A stretch of 64,000 bases of DNA from the NCBI GenBank assembly GCA_028865235.1, contig CP114561.1, forward strand, positions 1,322,001 to 1,386,000, given 5' to 3'. This document shows, in pieces, positions 48,117-57,048 of this stretch (positions within the stretch are counted from its first letter, which is position 1; every line of letters starts with the position of its first letter). Position numbers and translations under genes: made by a program. This stretch comes from Candidatus Manganitrophus sp. (lineage in GTDB: Bacteria; Nitrospirota; Nitrospiria; SBBL01; Manganitrophaceae). Under the pieces are notes generated by a model, which was given only the letters and a program-made list of their open reading frames with translations, did not search any database and had not been told where the DNA came from.

Positions 48117-49170
48117 ATGTCTGAAACGAGACTCAGCCTAAAGGCCCGAGGAAGTTTATTAACCTCGGAAACAGAGCAGCTCCGGATTCTCTCGGAGATC
48201 AAGAGGTGTCCGCCTTTTGATGAGCGGATGCGACGGGCCGGCCTCGATCCTCTTTACGCGATCGGCATTTCGATTTTCCAGATGAATCTCGGGAAACTTT
48301 GCAACCAGACCTGCCGCCATTGCCACGTCGATGCCGCCCCCGACCGCCGCGAGATGATGACGCGGGAGACCGCCGAGGCCTGTCTCGACGCGCTTGCGGG
48401 GACCGACATCCCGACTGTCGATATCACCGGCGGCGCCCCGGAATTGAATCCGAATTTTCGATGGATTGTGACGCGGGCCCGCGAGCTCGGACGGCACGTC
48501 ATCGACCGATGCAACCTGAGCATCCCTGCTCGTCCCCTCTCAGGCCGATCTCGCGTCGTTCTTGGCCGATCGGCAGGTTGAAATCATCGCGTCGCTCCCC
48601 TACTATCGCCCCGCGCAAACCGACGCACAGCGGGGAGAGGGGGTCTTCGAAAAGTCGATCGCCGCTCTCCAGCGTCTCAACCAACTTGGCTACGGAGTGG
48701 AAGGAAGCGGACTGATTCTAAATCTGGTCTATAACCCGGTCGGCGCATTTCTTCCCCCGAAACAAGAAGCGATCGAGTCACAATTTCGCAAAGAGTTGAA
48801 ACATCATTATGGCGTCGCGTTCAATCATCTCTTCACGATCACCAACATGCCGATCAGCCGGTTTCTCGAATTTCTGATCGAGACCGGCAGACGTGGCGGG
48901 TTACCTGGAGCGGCTGGTCCACGCCTTCAACCCGGCCGCGGCGGCAGGCGTGATGTGCCGCCATACACTCTCGGTGGGGTGGGACGGCACCCTGTACGAC
49001 TGTGACTTTAATCAGATGCTCGATCTGCCGGTGGACGGCGGCCTGCCGCGCCCCGCCATATCTCCGATTTCGACCCGGCCGCCCTTCACCATCGCCGGAT
49101 TATCACCGGAAACCATTGCTACGGCTGCACCGCAGGAACCGGCTCCTCCTGCGGCGGCGCGCTGACTTAG
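48117..49170 (+). CDS. arsS: Arsenosugar biosynthesis radical SAM protein ArsS-like, several frameshifts
   Basis: Motif NLGKLCNQTCRHCHVDAAP holds the radical SAM CxxxCxxC. Downstream motifs IPTVDITGGAPELNPNFRW, VIDRCNLSIL, EIIASLPYYRPAQTDAQRG, FEKSIAALQRLNQLGYG, LVYNPVGAFLPPKQ, FNHLFTITNMPISRFLEFL and a C-terminal cysteine-rich segment (YGCTAGTGSSCGGALT, stop TAG 49168-49170) match ArsS. Breaks lie near 48530, 48890 and 49055. The last domain also has FDFNQ-like DCDFNQMLDLPVD. About 350 residues once repaired. Proposed to add adenosyl groups in arsenosugar synthesis from arsenite. Frameshifts leave all motifs recognisable. Confidence 0.83.
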
Positions 49171-49190
49171 AACGCGAAATCATAATTGAA

Positions 49191-49275
49191 GCTCCCCGCA
49201 GCAAGCTGCGAGGAATGCGACGCGCGTGCGTGTTCATATGACCCGTTTTGTCATCCTGAGCAACGCGAAGGATCT
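49191..49275. repeat. Intergenic dispersed-repeat relics
   Basis: Two units adjoin: GCTCCCCGCAGCAAGCTGCG (palindromic, a common intergenic word) and TTTGTCATCCTGAGCAACGC followed by GAAGGATCTCTC, a wording widely seen as a dispersed intergenic repeat in bacterial genomes. Neither encodes protein. Confidence 0.5.
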
Positions 49276-49334
49276 CTCTTTTCGGTGCAACTCCCTCTAA
49301 AGATCGCCTTCGGCTCAGAATAACATTCTGAAAA

Positions 49335-49372
49335 TAAAAAAGGGAAAGCGGTTGAACCGCTTCCCCTTTTTT
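49335..49372. terminator. Bidirectional terminator between arsS and the cupredoxin-like gene
   Basis: AAAAAAGGGAAAGCGGTT / AACCGCTTCCCCTTTTTT: a stem of about 16 bp with flanking A and T tracts, serving the two convergent genes. Confidence 0.85.
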
Positions 49373-49387
49373 GATTCGTACAGTGGG

Positions 49388-50206
49388 TTATTTCGGGGCA
49401 AACTCGAAATCAGCCGCGACTTTTCCGCCACCGGCCACATCGATTTCCTTCTCCTGGAAACCCAATGAAGGATGGAAAGCAATCAGCTTATATTTCCCGG
49501 CGGGAACATCGCCGATGGAGAAGGTCCCGTCCTCGCCGACGACGGCATAGTAGGGATTCTCAATCGGGAGGAACCAGACGTTCATGTAGTTGTGCTGGTC
49601 GCACTCCACCTTCATGAAAGAGCCCTCTTTCTTGAAGTTGATCGGCTTGATTTTTTCTGTAATGGTCTGGCCTTTTTTCGGAAGCGGTTTGTTGAAGGTC
49701 GTGGTGCTTTTCGCCCCGACGATTTCATAGCCATGCGGGTTATGGAGCACCCCTTCCTTCGACTTCTCTTCGCTCGGATCGGCATCGTGATTGGTGAAGG
49801 AGATCTCCCCCTTCTTCACGACGACACCAACCGACTTGGAAGGACCGCCGTCGACCAAGAAGCGGCAGTTGTCGGCCACGACCTTGGTGGTTTCGGGCTT
49901 GAACGGTTTTCCCTTCTCGATATTCGTGATGTAAACGACGACATCGCTCAACACGCCGCCCTTCACTTTCACATCCTGGCGGAGCCGCGTGGTCCCTTCG
50001 GAATCGACCTGGCTGCAGAACTTCGCCTGAGGAAACTTGTTCAGGTCAAACTTCATTGGAGCCGGCTGCGCCCCCTTAAAGTTGATCTTTCCGGAAACGG
50101 TTCCCCCGCCCGAGACGGGTGCCTCTGCATATTCTGCGAAAACAAACGTCGCAGACAACAGACTGACGGCAACTGTGGTACCGAATAGCCTGACAAACCT
50201 GTTCAT
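49388..50206 (-). CDS. Secreted protein with cupredoxin-like and carboxypeptidase-regulatory-like domains
   Basis: Signal peptide VRLFGTTVAVSLLSATFVFA, then VSGGGTVSGKINFKGAQPAP, a beta domain with one Cys (AKFCSQVD), and a segment with copper-ligand-like residues: LHNPHGYEIVG, and VECDQHNYMNVWF in which Cys, His and Met are spaced as in type-1-copper cupredoxins. The C-terminal GEDGTFSIGDVPAGKYKLIA resembles the carboxypeptidase regulatory-like fold. 272 residues, unbroken; RBS AAGGAGATAAACAG precedes ATG 50206. Single-gene unit with its own terminator. A role in periplasmic electron transfer or copper handling is plausible but unproven. Confidence 0.75.
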   Translation of the reverse strand: MNRFVRLFGTTVAVSLLSATFVFAEYAEAPVSGGGTVSGKINFKGAQPAPMKFDLNKFPQAKFCSQVDSEGTTRLRQDVKVKGGVLSDVVVYITNIEKGKPFKPETTKVVADNCRFLVDGGPSKSVGVVVKKGEISFTNHDADPSEEKSKEGVLHNPHGYEIVGAKSTTTFNKPLPKKGQTITEKIKPINFKKEGSFMKVECDQHNYMNVWFLPIENPYYAVVGEDGTFSIGDVPAGKYKLIAFHPSLGFQEKEIDVAGGGKVAADFEFAPK

Positions 50207-50660
50207 CTGTTTATCTCCTTTTTTAAGGTAATGAAACGATAAGAGAGCCCCAAGGCTCCCCCGTTACCTGATTCATGCTTACCGATTGTTTCAGGTGAAT
50301 GATGGAAAACGCCTTGGATGTTGTTACGCTTTGCGCTTCCACAAGTGAAGGGAGGATTATTTTTCCCCATACATGACGATACCAAATTAAGCCCCACTCC
50401 CCCGCCGCCGTGGAAGGCATCTGTAACGCCTTCTGTCTTGCATCGTACCCTGATACCTCAGGATCGGATGCCGCGTCCGAAGAAGCGCGCGGCCCGAATA
50501 AGGGTATGAAGCTGCCCCATCATATTTAAAATGGTTGACACTTGTCAAGAACCTTTTCAAAGAATGTCCTGGAAAAAAAGGAGACCATCCGCAGGATCCA
50601 CTCGGACAGAGGCTGGAAGAAGACGCATTGATCCGTCGACTCGGAGCTGTCTGACAAATT
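50207..50660. other. Long non-coding spacer
   Basis: About 450 bases upstream of the cupredoxin-like gene. Only short frames that lack ribosome sites and domain-like wording. No riboswitch, tRNA or repeat recognised. It presumably holds the promoter of the cupredoxin-like gene; no consensus -35/-10 stood out. Confidence 0.4.
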
Positions 50661-50671
50661 GAGCATTGGCT

Positions 50672-50724
50672 TAAAAATCGGGGAAGGTGCCTGGAGATGC
50701 CCTCGCGAGGGGCATCTCCAGGCA
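50672..50724 (-). terminator. Intrinsic terminator of the DUF4091 gene
   Basis: Minus-strand TGCCTGGAGATGCC / GGCATCTCCAGGCA stem with a short TCGCGAGG loop, followed after a few bases by GATTTTT. Lies 22 bases past the stop of the giant gene. Confidence 0.75.
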
Positions 50725-50745
50725 TGAGGTCCGCTCTTTAACTGT

Positions 50746-53700
50746 TTAAGGAGCGGCGGTGACTTTAAAGTTATCAAACCCGGTTGTCCCAACCGCACCG
50801 GCATAGGAACGGATTCCGGCGTAATTTCCCGCCGTTAAGGAGCTGTCCGTGACGGTGATGGCCGGGGTACTCTCCCCGGCAAAGTAAACCCGAATCGTGT
50901 TCCCCTGGGTCACCAGGCGAATCCGATAATGAGTGTTGAAGCTCAAGACCCGATTCACCGTTGCCAATCGCGTAAAAACGCCATTCACCTTTTTGAAAAG
51001 GACTGTACTTCCCAGTCCCGGATCGAGCAACGCATAATAGAAATTATTTGCATTCGACCACCGCGCCATCACCCCGCAGCTGCTGCCGGCGGCGGTCGTC
51101 TTGCAGTCGGCCGAGACATCCTGATCCGCTCCGATCGATTGGGTCCACCGCGCTTCCTGGCTGGCGGCATCAAGATTGCGGACCTGATTGCCGTTGATCT
51201 CGAAATCGACCATATACTCGTTCCAGTTCACTCCCAAGCTTGTGCCGTTGGCCCGATCGAACGAGTCGCTGAGCGAATTGCTTGAGGCGGAGACCACATA
51301 GAAACGATCAAACCAGGTGGTCCCGACCGCGGAAGCGTGGGAACGAATCCCGACGTATTCTCCCGTGCCAAGAGAGGAGTCGCTGACGGCGATCGCCGGC
51401 GTCCCTTCCCCTGCGAAGTAAACATTGATCGTGCTTCCTTTGATCACCAAACGGAGCCGGTAATAGGTGTTGTAGCCGATCGGCCGCGTCGTCATTGCAA
51501 GTTTGGTGTAAGCGCCGTTCACCTTCTTGAACAGAGCGATATCTCCCATCCCGGCATCGAGTCGAACATAATAGAAATTATTTGCATTCGACCACCGCGC
51601 CATCACCCCGCAGCTGCTGCCGGCGGCGGTCGTCTTGCAGTCGGCCGAGACATCCTGATCCGCTCCGATCGATTGGGTCCACCGCGCTTCCTGGCTGGCG
51701 GCATCAAGATTGCGGACCTGATTGCCGTTGATCTCGAAATCGACCATATACTCGTTCCAGTTCGCCCCCAAGCTCGTGTTATTGGCCCGATCGAACGAAT
51801 CGCTGACGTTTGCGGGAGGAGGCGGGGCGGGAGCGGTCACCGTCAGCGGGAGGGTCGCCTGACGGAGCAGGCTTCCGGAGGCCCCTCTCACTGTGACCGA
51901 ATAACTTCCGGCCGGAAGGGTGGCGAGCGTCCGGAGATTCACCGTGGTCGCGCCCGATCCGTTGGCCGGCGGGGTGACGGCGGCGCTGACATAGCTGCAG
52001 GTTACGCCGGGGTTGGAGGTCGTGCAGGTCAGGGAGACCGAAGCATTAAAGCTGTTGACCGATGAAACCGTCAGTGTCGAAGCCGCCGTCCCTCCCGCCG
52101 TTGTGCTGAGTGAGGCGGGGGAGACCGTCAACTGGAAATCGGGCGCCGGCCTCACCGTGAGGGTGAACGTCACCGGGTGGGAGAGGTCTCCCGCCGCTCC
52201 GTTCACCGTGATCGTATGGTTCCCGATCGGCGTCGTCGGCTGCGTTCTCACCGTCAGGGTGGAAGAGGCATTGCCGTTGATCGGCGGGAGGACGGAGGAA
52301 GGACTGTAACTGCAGGTCACGGTCGGATGGGAGGCGTCGCAATTGATTCCGACGGAAGCATTAAAGCCGTCCTTCGAAGAGATCGTCACCGTCGATGTGG
52401 CCGTCCCTCCGGCCACCACCGAGGCGGAGGTAGGAGCGGCGGCGATCGTGAAATCGGGCTGTGCGGAGAGGACTTTGGCGAGTTCTTCCCTCGCCCGCAG
52501 GAGTCCACTGCTCGACGTGGGGCTTCCCGGATTTTTGTTCCAGACATAGGTGATCAATTTTCTCACCCCATCCGCCGGATCGACCGCGGCCATGTAGGGA
52601 TCCAGAATGTTCGCCTTGATCCAGGCCTTTCCGTCGAGACCATCCTGTTCCTTTTTCGCTTCGACCAGGGTGAGATATTCGTAATCTTCAATTCCCTCCC
52701 GCAGCATCTTCAGTCGGATGCTCGGAATCGGGATATGCTTGGTCCCGCCGATCTTGTCAGGGCGGCCCGGATAAAAGAAGGTGCCGTCGCCGTTGCCGCT
52801 GAAGTAGTAGATGTTCTTCCACGGATCGTTGGCCGGGAATTGATAGGCGTAGACCGTATCGAAATAGAGTTGGGTGCCGGGTCCCGGCGCCGCGTAGCCG
52901 ATTTGGTATTGATAGGTCAGCCATTCGAACGCCCGGCTGTAGATCGCCGGCAGATCGGCCATCGGGGTGGGATATCCGGTCTCCGACCCGCCGCAGCCGT
53001 GGCTGCCGCAGGCGTGATACCACCAGAGCTCCTTTCCGGGGGTGATGATCGTGTCATAGCTACGCCGAAGATTGGTGTTGAAAGGGAAACCGCCGGTCGG
53101 TTTTCCATTCATCCAGCTGTTCGGGACGGTCCAAATATCGAGATAGCGAGTATAATCGGGAACGCTCAGATAATTGGTGAAGCAATCTTCGCTCGCCTGC
53201 CGGCTGCTGGTGATCATGATCGGGATGTCGATGGCGTTGTCTTTAAAAAATTTCGCCTTCTGGTAGACATCTCTCCAGGCGGTCGAGGCAGTGCCGCTGT
53301 AATTCTGGTCGCACCGCCGGACCCCGCTCACCGAGGGATAGGGAGGCTCATCCCAGAGATAATAGAAAAGCTGCGATTTCCATCCCTTGTCGGCGATGTA
53401 CCGGATGTAATCCTGGTAATAAGCGACCGTTTCAACGGCGGTCGTGCTCAGCCCCGTTCCATCCCGCATCCGAACGCGAGTGAGCTTCGTCCCCGGCAGC
53501 TTGCCGTTCGGAAGGAGGTTGGGATCCCCGCCGCTGAGAAACTCCGGATACCGCTGGTTGCAGGTGGTCGAGATCGCCGGGAGCAACCAATTGATCCCTC
53601 CGAGGGAGTTGCTCCAGACCGGCCTCGGCCAGAGGACGTTTTCGTTCGAGACCCGATGGAGCAGCATCTCCTTTGTATAAAGACAGATGATCTCCCAGTA

Positions 53701-54450
53701 CTTGTCATCCCCGACCGCGGCGGTGCCGTAATGGCCGGTCTTCGCCTCGCCGATTCCGACCGCATAGGCTGTTTTTAAAGAAGGAATGGAGGGAAGGTCA
53801 AAATTGCGGACCGTCAGCTGGATCGGAATTGTGGCGGCGACGGCGCTCCCGATCGTCACCTGGGCCGTCCCCCGGTAGAGGCCGGCGGGGGTCCCCTGCG
53901 GAACATACAGATCGACCCAGATCCCCTGCTTCTGATTCGCGGCGATGTCAAACGGAAAGGCCGGCGCGGTCTCCCCCGGCATCCGCCGGACCTCGCCGAA
54001 ATATTCATCGACCTTGGGAACCAAACCGTCCGGCCAGAGTCCTAATTTTCCTTCCGAAGAAGAGGTGGAAGTCACGGGGAGATAATGCTCGCGGTAAATA
54101 ACGATATTCTTAGGACGGCCGTTGGCAAGCGCGGCAATGACGTTCCCCCGGCCGTCGGAAAGGTCGGTGATTGTGACGTTGACTTGTGAGAGCGCGGAAG
54201 AGGCGGCGGCAATAAAAATTTGGAATGGCTCGAACTCGTTTCTTCCCGCGGAGAGGGTTGCCCCTCCGCCGGTGCATCCCGCGGCGGTGCAGAGATCGAT
54301 TCCAGCGGGGACCGGATCCCCTGTCGTCCCGCTGTTGGCTTGGCGGAGCTTGACCATCCCGGTGTCCCACCAGATCGTCTGCGCCTCTGCAACACCGATC
54401 GAGAGGAAAAAAGAACTGACCAGAATCACCCACTGCCGCCATCGGTTCAT
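50746..54450 (-). CDS. Giant secreted DUF4091 glycoside-hydrolase-like protein with duplicated C-terminal domains
   Basis: About 1,234 residues from ATG 54450 (MNRWRQWVILVSSFFLS); upstream 26 codons lack support. Signal peptide ends VAEAQ. Residues 30-220 form a beta sandwich (NEFEPFQIFIAAASS, GIWVDLYVPQGTPAGLYRG), then a TIM-barrel-like region (YYLWDEPPYP with an acidic pair) and the DUF4091 signature PSIRLKMLREGIEDYEYLTL near residue 600. Two Ig-like repeats (FTIAAAPTSASVVAGGTA, FQLTVSPASLSTTAGGTA) and two concanavalin-like domains of 178 residues each follow (DSFDRANNTSLGANWNEYMV, DSFDRANGTSLGVNWNEYMV). Probably a secreted carbohydrate-binding or -degrading protein. Unbroken despite its length. 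A CRP-like palindrome lies upstream. Confidence 0.85.
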   Translation of the reverse strand: MNRWRQWVILVSSFFLSIGVAEAQTIWWDTGMVKLRQANSGTTGDPVPAGIDLCTAAGCTGGGATLSAGRNEFEPFQIFIAAASSALSQVNVTITDLSDGRGNVIAALANGRPKNIVIYREHYLPVTSTSSSEGKLGLWPDGLVPKVDEYFGEVRRMPGETAPAFPFDIAANQKQGIWVDLYVPQGTPAGLYRGTAQVTIGSAVAATIPIQLTVRNFDLPSIPSLKTAYAVGIGEAKTGHYGTAAVGDDKYWEIICLYTKEMLLHRVSNENVLWPRPVWSNSLGGINWLLPAISTTCNQRYPEFLSGGDPNLLPNGKLPGTKLTRVRMRDGTGLSTTAVETVAYYQDYIRYIADKGWKSQLFYYLWDEPPYPSVSGVRRCDQNYSGTASTAWRDVYQKAKFFKDNAIDIPIMITSSRQASEDCFTNYLSVPDYTRYLDIWTVPNSWMNGKPTGGFPFNTNLRRSYDTIITPGKELWWYHACGSHGCGGSETGYPTPMADLPAIYSRAFEWLTYQYQIGYAAPGPGTQLYFDTVYAYQFPANDPWKNIYYFSGNGDGTFFYPGRPDKIGGTKHIPIPSIRLKMLREGIEDYEYLTLVEAKKEQDGLDGKAWIKANILDPYMAAVDPADGVRKLITYVWNKNPGSPTSSSGLLRAREELAKVLSAQPDFTIAAAPTSASVVAGGTATSTVTISSKDGFNASVGINCDASHPTVTCSYSPSSVLPPINGNASSTLTVRTQPTTPIGNHTITVNGAAGDLSHPVTFTLTVRPAPDFQLTVSPASLSTTAGGTAASTLTVSSVNSFNASVSLTCTTSNPGVTCSYVSAAVTPPANGSGATTVNLRTLATLPAGSYSVTVRGASGSLLRQATLPLTVTAPAPPPPANVSDSFDRANNTSLGANWNEYMVDFEINGNQVRNLDAASQEARWTQSIGADQDVSADCKTTAAGSSCGVMARWSNANNFYYVRLDAGMGDIALFKKVNGAYTKLAMTTRPIGYNTYYRLRLVIKGSTINVYFAGEGTPAIAVSDSSLGTGEYVGIRSHASAVGTTWFDRFYVVSASSNSLSDSFDRANGTSLGVNWNEYMVDFEINGNQVRNLDAASQEARWTQSIGADQDVSADCKTTAAGSSCGVMARWSNANNFYYALLDPGLGSTVLFKKVNGVFTRLATVNRVLSFNTHYRIRLVTQGNTIRVYFAGESTPAITVTDSSLTAGNYAGIRSYAGAVGTTGFDNFKVTAAP
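51033..51229. repeat. 197-bp perfect direct repeat, copy A
   Basis: Every base from 51033 to 51229 is repeated at 51567-51763, a period of 534 bases (178 codons). It lies in the C-terminal concanavalin-like domains of the DUF4091 gene. The flanks within the duplicated domains have diverged, so this core has been homogenised or recently copied. Confidence 0.9.
51567..51763. repeat. 197-bp perfect direct repeat, copy B
   Basis: Second copy of the repeat described for 51033-51229, in the first of the two concanavalin-like domains in reading order. Confidence 0.9.
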
Positions 54451-54665
54451 GCCGCGCTCCACACATAAAGGTTTGGATGAAGACAAAGCGCAAGCATACC
54501 AAAACGTGATCGATCGGCTATAGGGCAACCGCTCTAATTCCTTTTGATATTTTCCTTAGAGTCGGATCAATCGGAACAAAAGGAGGAAGATACTCTACTG
54601 GAAGGTCGGACTGGGATGACGGAAATGAATTGAAAAACGTGCCGAAGATTTCCTTCGCCTTTTTC

Positions 54666-54683
54666 GTGTGACCGGAATCACAC
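54666..54683. promoter_or_regulatory. CRP/FNR-family operator-like palindrome
   Basis: GTGTGA-CCGGAA-TCACAC is a perfect 6+6 palindrome matching the CRP consensus TGTGA-N6-TCACA. It lies 216 bases upstream of the DUF4091 start, in the spacer after mlaD, so the DUF4091 gene is the likely target. No CRP gene is in the window. Confidence 0.55.
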
Positions 54684-54731
54684 AAGCCGAAAGGGATTCA
54701 TCTCTTTTTCGAAGACCGGCGCAGGCGTCCT

Positions 54732-56188
54732 TTAAAAAGCCGCGGTGGCCATGGAGCCGATGAGATATTTCAGATCATCATCTTCAAACCGGAGCCCGGC
54801 GCCGATGAAAAAGGTATTCAGATCATTGTTGAGGATCTGGTCGTAGCCGGCTTCGAAAGTGATGTATTTAAAGAGGGTATAGGCGGTGGTCAACTTCAGA
54901 TGCGCCCGCTCCGACAAGGGATCGTCGCTGTTGAAATCCCAAACGTCGACGCTGACCCGGAAGGCATCATTAAATAAAAAGTAGTCGGCCCCGGCGCCAA
55001 AGGTGTTCTCAACGAGACCGATCCGGAGACCGAGATTGGAAACCCGCTTTCCGAAGAGGGCGGAGAGCTTTAACCGGCGCTGCGTCTCCAGCTCGGTGAT
55101 GGTGGTCGGCACCCCGTCGGTGGTGATGACCGTGGTTTTCTCGCGGACGCTCCCCCGCGGATCATCCACAATCTCCACCCGGTAGAATTTGTCGGCGCGG
55201 GGTTGAAGTTGAATCGTGAAATAGCCCTTGTTTTGGCTCTCCTGAAGCTGATATTCGTTTCGGAAGCCGACATGGGTCCGGAATTTTTCGATCCGGCCGA
55301 CCGCGTTGCCGATCCCTTCCAGGGCGCTGTTGATATTTTCGTAAGCGCTCTCATCGGTAAAGAGCTTCCCGATGGTTCCCTCCCCCCGCTCCACCTTGGC
55401 CGTGAGGTTCTCCACCCCCTTCAACGAATGGCCGAGGTCATCCAGGGCGCGGGTCAGCTTCTCATAAGCTTCATCATCGTTGATCAACTTGCCGAGGGTC
55501 CCCTCCCCCCGCTCCATCTTCTGGGCCATCCGGGTGAGACTCTCCACAAGCGCATTCCCCTCTTCTTTGAGCGACGTGGAGAACGACTCGAAATTGCTGA
55601 TGGAGCGGCTGAGCGGCTCCTGATTTTTCTGGACCCACTCGTTGATCCCTTTCGTCAGCCCCTTCGCGTTCTCCAAAACTTCTTTCAGGTTCTGTTTTCC
55701 CTCCTCGCTCCCGAGAACCTCCCGGAGCGACGTGGTGACCGCTTTCACATCGTCGGCGATGCTGGAAAAGCGCGTCATCAGATTTTCAAGGTCTGCGGAG
55801 GATTCCTGGACCGGGATCGTCTCCCCGTTCTTCCAAAATTCATTTTCTTGACCGGGGACGATCTCCACATAGCGATCCCCGAGAAGCCCTTCCGAACGGA
55901 TCGCAGCATGTCCCCCTTTCGGATCTTGACCTCCGATTGAAGCTTGAGGATCACCTTCGCACCCCCCTCCACCAGCTCGATACTCTCTACCTGTCCAACC
56001 TCCACCCCCGCCACCCGGACGGGAGCCCGTCGATCAAGACCCGAAGCGGAGCTGAATGTAGCTTTAAGGCGATATCCCTCTTCCTGAAGGAAGGCGAATC
56101 CGCCGACTTTGAAAGTCATATACGTGAGAAGAAGAAGACCGACAAGGACAGCGACTCCAACCTTCGCTTCAGTGGTGATTCCCTTCAA
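54732..56188 (-). CDS. mlaD: MlaD/MCE-domain protein with long C-terminal beta extension, one frameshift
   Basis: Starts at TTG 56188 (KGITTEAKVGVAVLVG) with AAGGAG upstream. One N-terminal helix, then the MCE domain (YRLKATFSSASGLDRRAPVR, VAGVEVGQVESIEL, KVILKLQSEVKIRKG), a break near 55895, GLLGDRYVEIVPG, then a helical region with two repeats of MERGEGTLGKLINDD and VERGEGTIGKLFTDE. From about residue 300 the protein is beta-rich (GYFTIQLQPRADKFYRVEIV, LRIGLVENTFGAGADYFL, YTLFKYITFEAGYDQIL) ending TAAF, like an outer-membrane barrel. About 486 residues, far longer than E. coli MlaD. Third gene of mlaE-mlaF-mlaD; binds lipids between the membranes. Confidence 0.88.
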
Positions 56189-56230
56189 TGGATCTCCTTA
56201 TAGAAGTGAATAGGAATGAAAGATAAGCGC

Positions 56231-57025
56231 TTAGGCTTCCTTATCCTCGCTCTTTGGACCCCCGATCCCCTCCCCCACGGTGATCGGGCCGACCGCGCTC
56301 CCGGTGATGAACTGCTGGACCACCGGGTTGGGGTTGTTCCGAATCTCCTCGGGAGTGCCGACCTCTAAAATTTTACCGTGATAGAGCATCGCGATCCGAT
56401 CGGCGATTTTGTACGCGCTCTTCATATCGTGCGTAATCGTCACCGAGGTCACCTGAAGCTGTTTGTTCATCCGGCAGATCAGCTCGTTGATGACGTCGGA
56501 CATAATCGGATCGAGTCCGGTGGTCGGCTCGTCGTAAAGAATAATTTTCGGATCCATCGCGATCGCCCGCGCCAGGCCGACCCGCTTCTTCATCCCGCCG
56601 GAGAGATCGGCCGGCATCCGATCCTCGATCCCCTTCAACCCCACCATTTCCAATTTCTTGCGGGCGATCTCCCGGATTTTTTCAGCCCGCAAATCGGTAT
56701 GCTCCCGGAGCCCGAAGCCGACATTCTCCCAAACGCTCAACGAGTCGAAGAGGGCCGCCCCTTGGAAGAGCATCCCGAACCGCTTCCGAAATTCGCTCAA
56801 CTCTCTCTCGGGGAGGGTCTCAATTTCGACCCCGTCGATGAGAATGCGTCCGGAATCGGGCCGCATCAGGCCGATGATGTGCTTTAAAATAACGCTCTTC
56901 CCGGTTCCGCTCCCCCCGATGACAACCATGTTTTCGCCGGCCTCGACCTGGAGGTTCACCCCCCGCAAGACATGGTTGTTGCCGAAACTTTTCTTTACAT
57001 CGATCAGCTCTATCATCGGTTTCAT
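56231..57025 (-). CDS. mlaF: Phospholipid ABC transporter ATPase
   Basis: Walker A VVIGGSGTGKSVILKHIIG, Q-loop LFQGAALFDSL, signature ADLSGGMKKRVGLARAIA, Walker B KIILYDEPTTGLDPIM and switch VTSVTITHDM. The SGGMKKR signature is typical of MlaF-type ATPases. 264 residues, unbroken; start ATG 57025 after AGGAGGGGG. It powers lipid movement by MlaE, encoded 24 bases upstream, and supports the MCE protein encoded next. The C-terminal tail (GPITVGEGIGGPKSEDKEA) is divergent. Confidence 0.93.
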   Translation of the reverse strand: MKPMIELIDVKKSFGNNHVLRGVNLQVEAGENMVVIGGSGTGKSVILKHIIGLMRPDSGRILIDGVEIETLPERELSEFRKRFGMLFQGAALFDSLSVWENVGFGLREHTDLRAEKIREIARKKLEMVGLKGIEDRMPADLSGGMKKRVGLARAIAMDPKIILYDEPTTGLDPIMSDVINELICRMNKQLQVTSVTITHDMKSAYKIADRIAMLYHGKILEVGTPEEIRNNPNPVVQQFITGSAVGPITVGEGIGGPKSEDKEA

Positions 57026-57048
57026 GACCTTCCCCCTCCTAAATCATT

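Noticed and set aside
50207..50660. Hidden gene or RNA in the long spacer
   Set aside because: Only short frames without ribosome sites; no tRNA fold or riboswitch motif was seen.
52177..53778. 533-codon plus-strand frame within the DUF4091 gene
   Set aside because: Antisense to a well-supported gene; its Arg/Gly-rich text is a codon-bias shadow.
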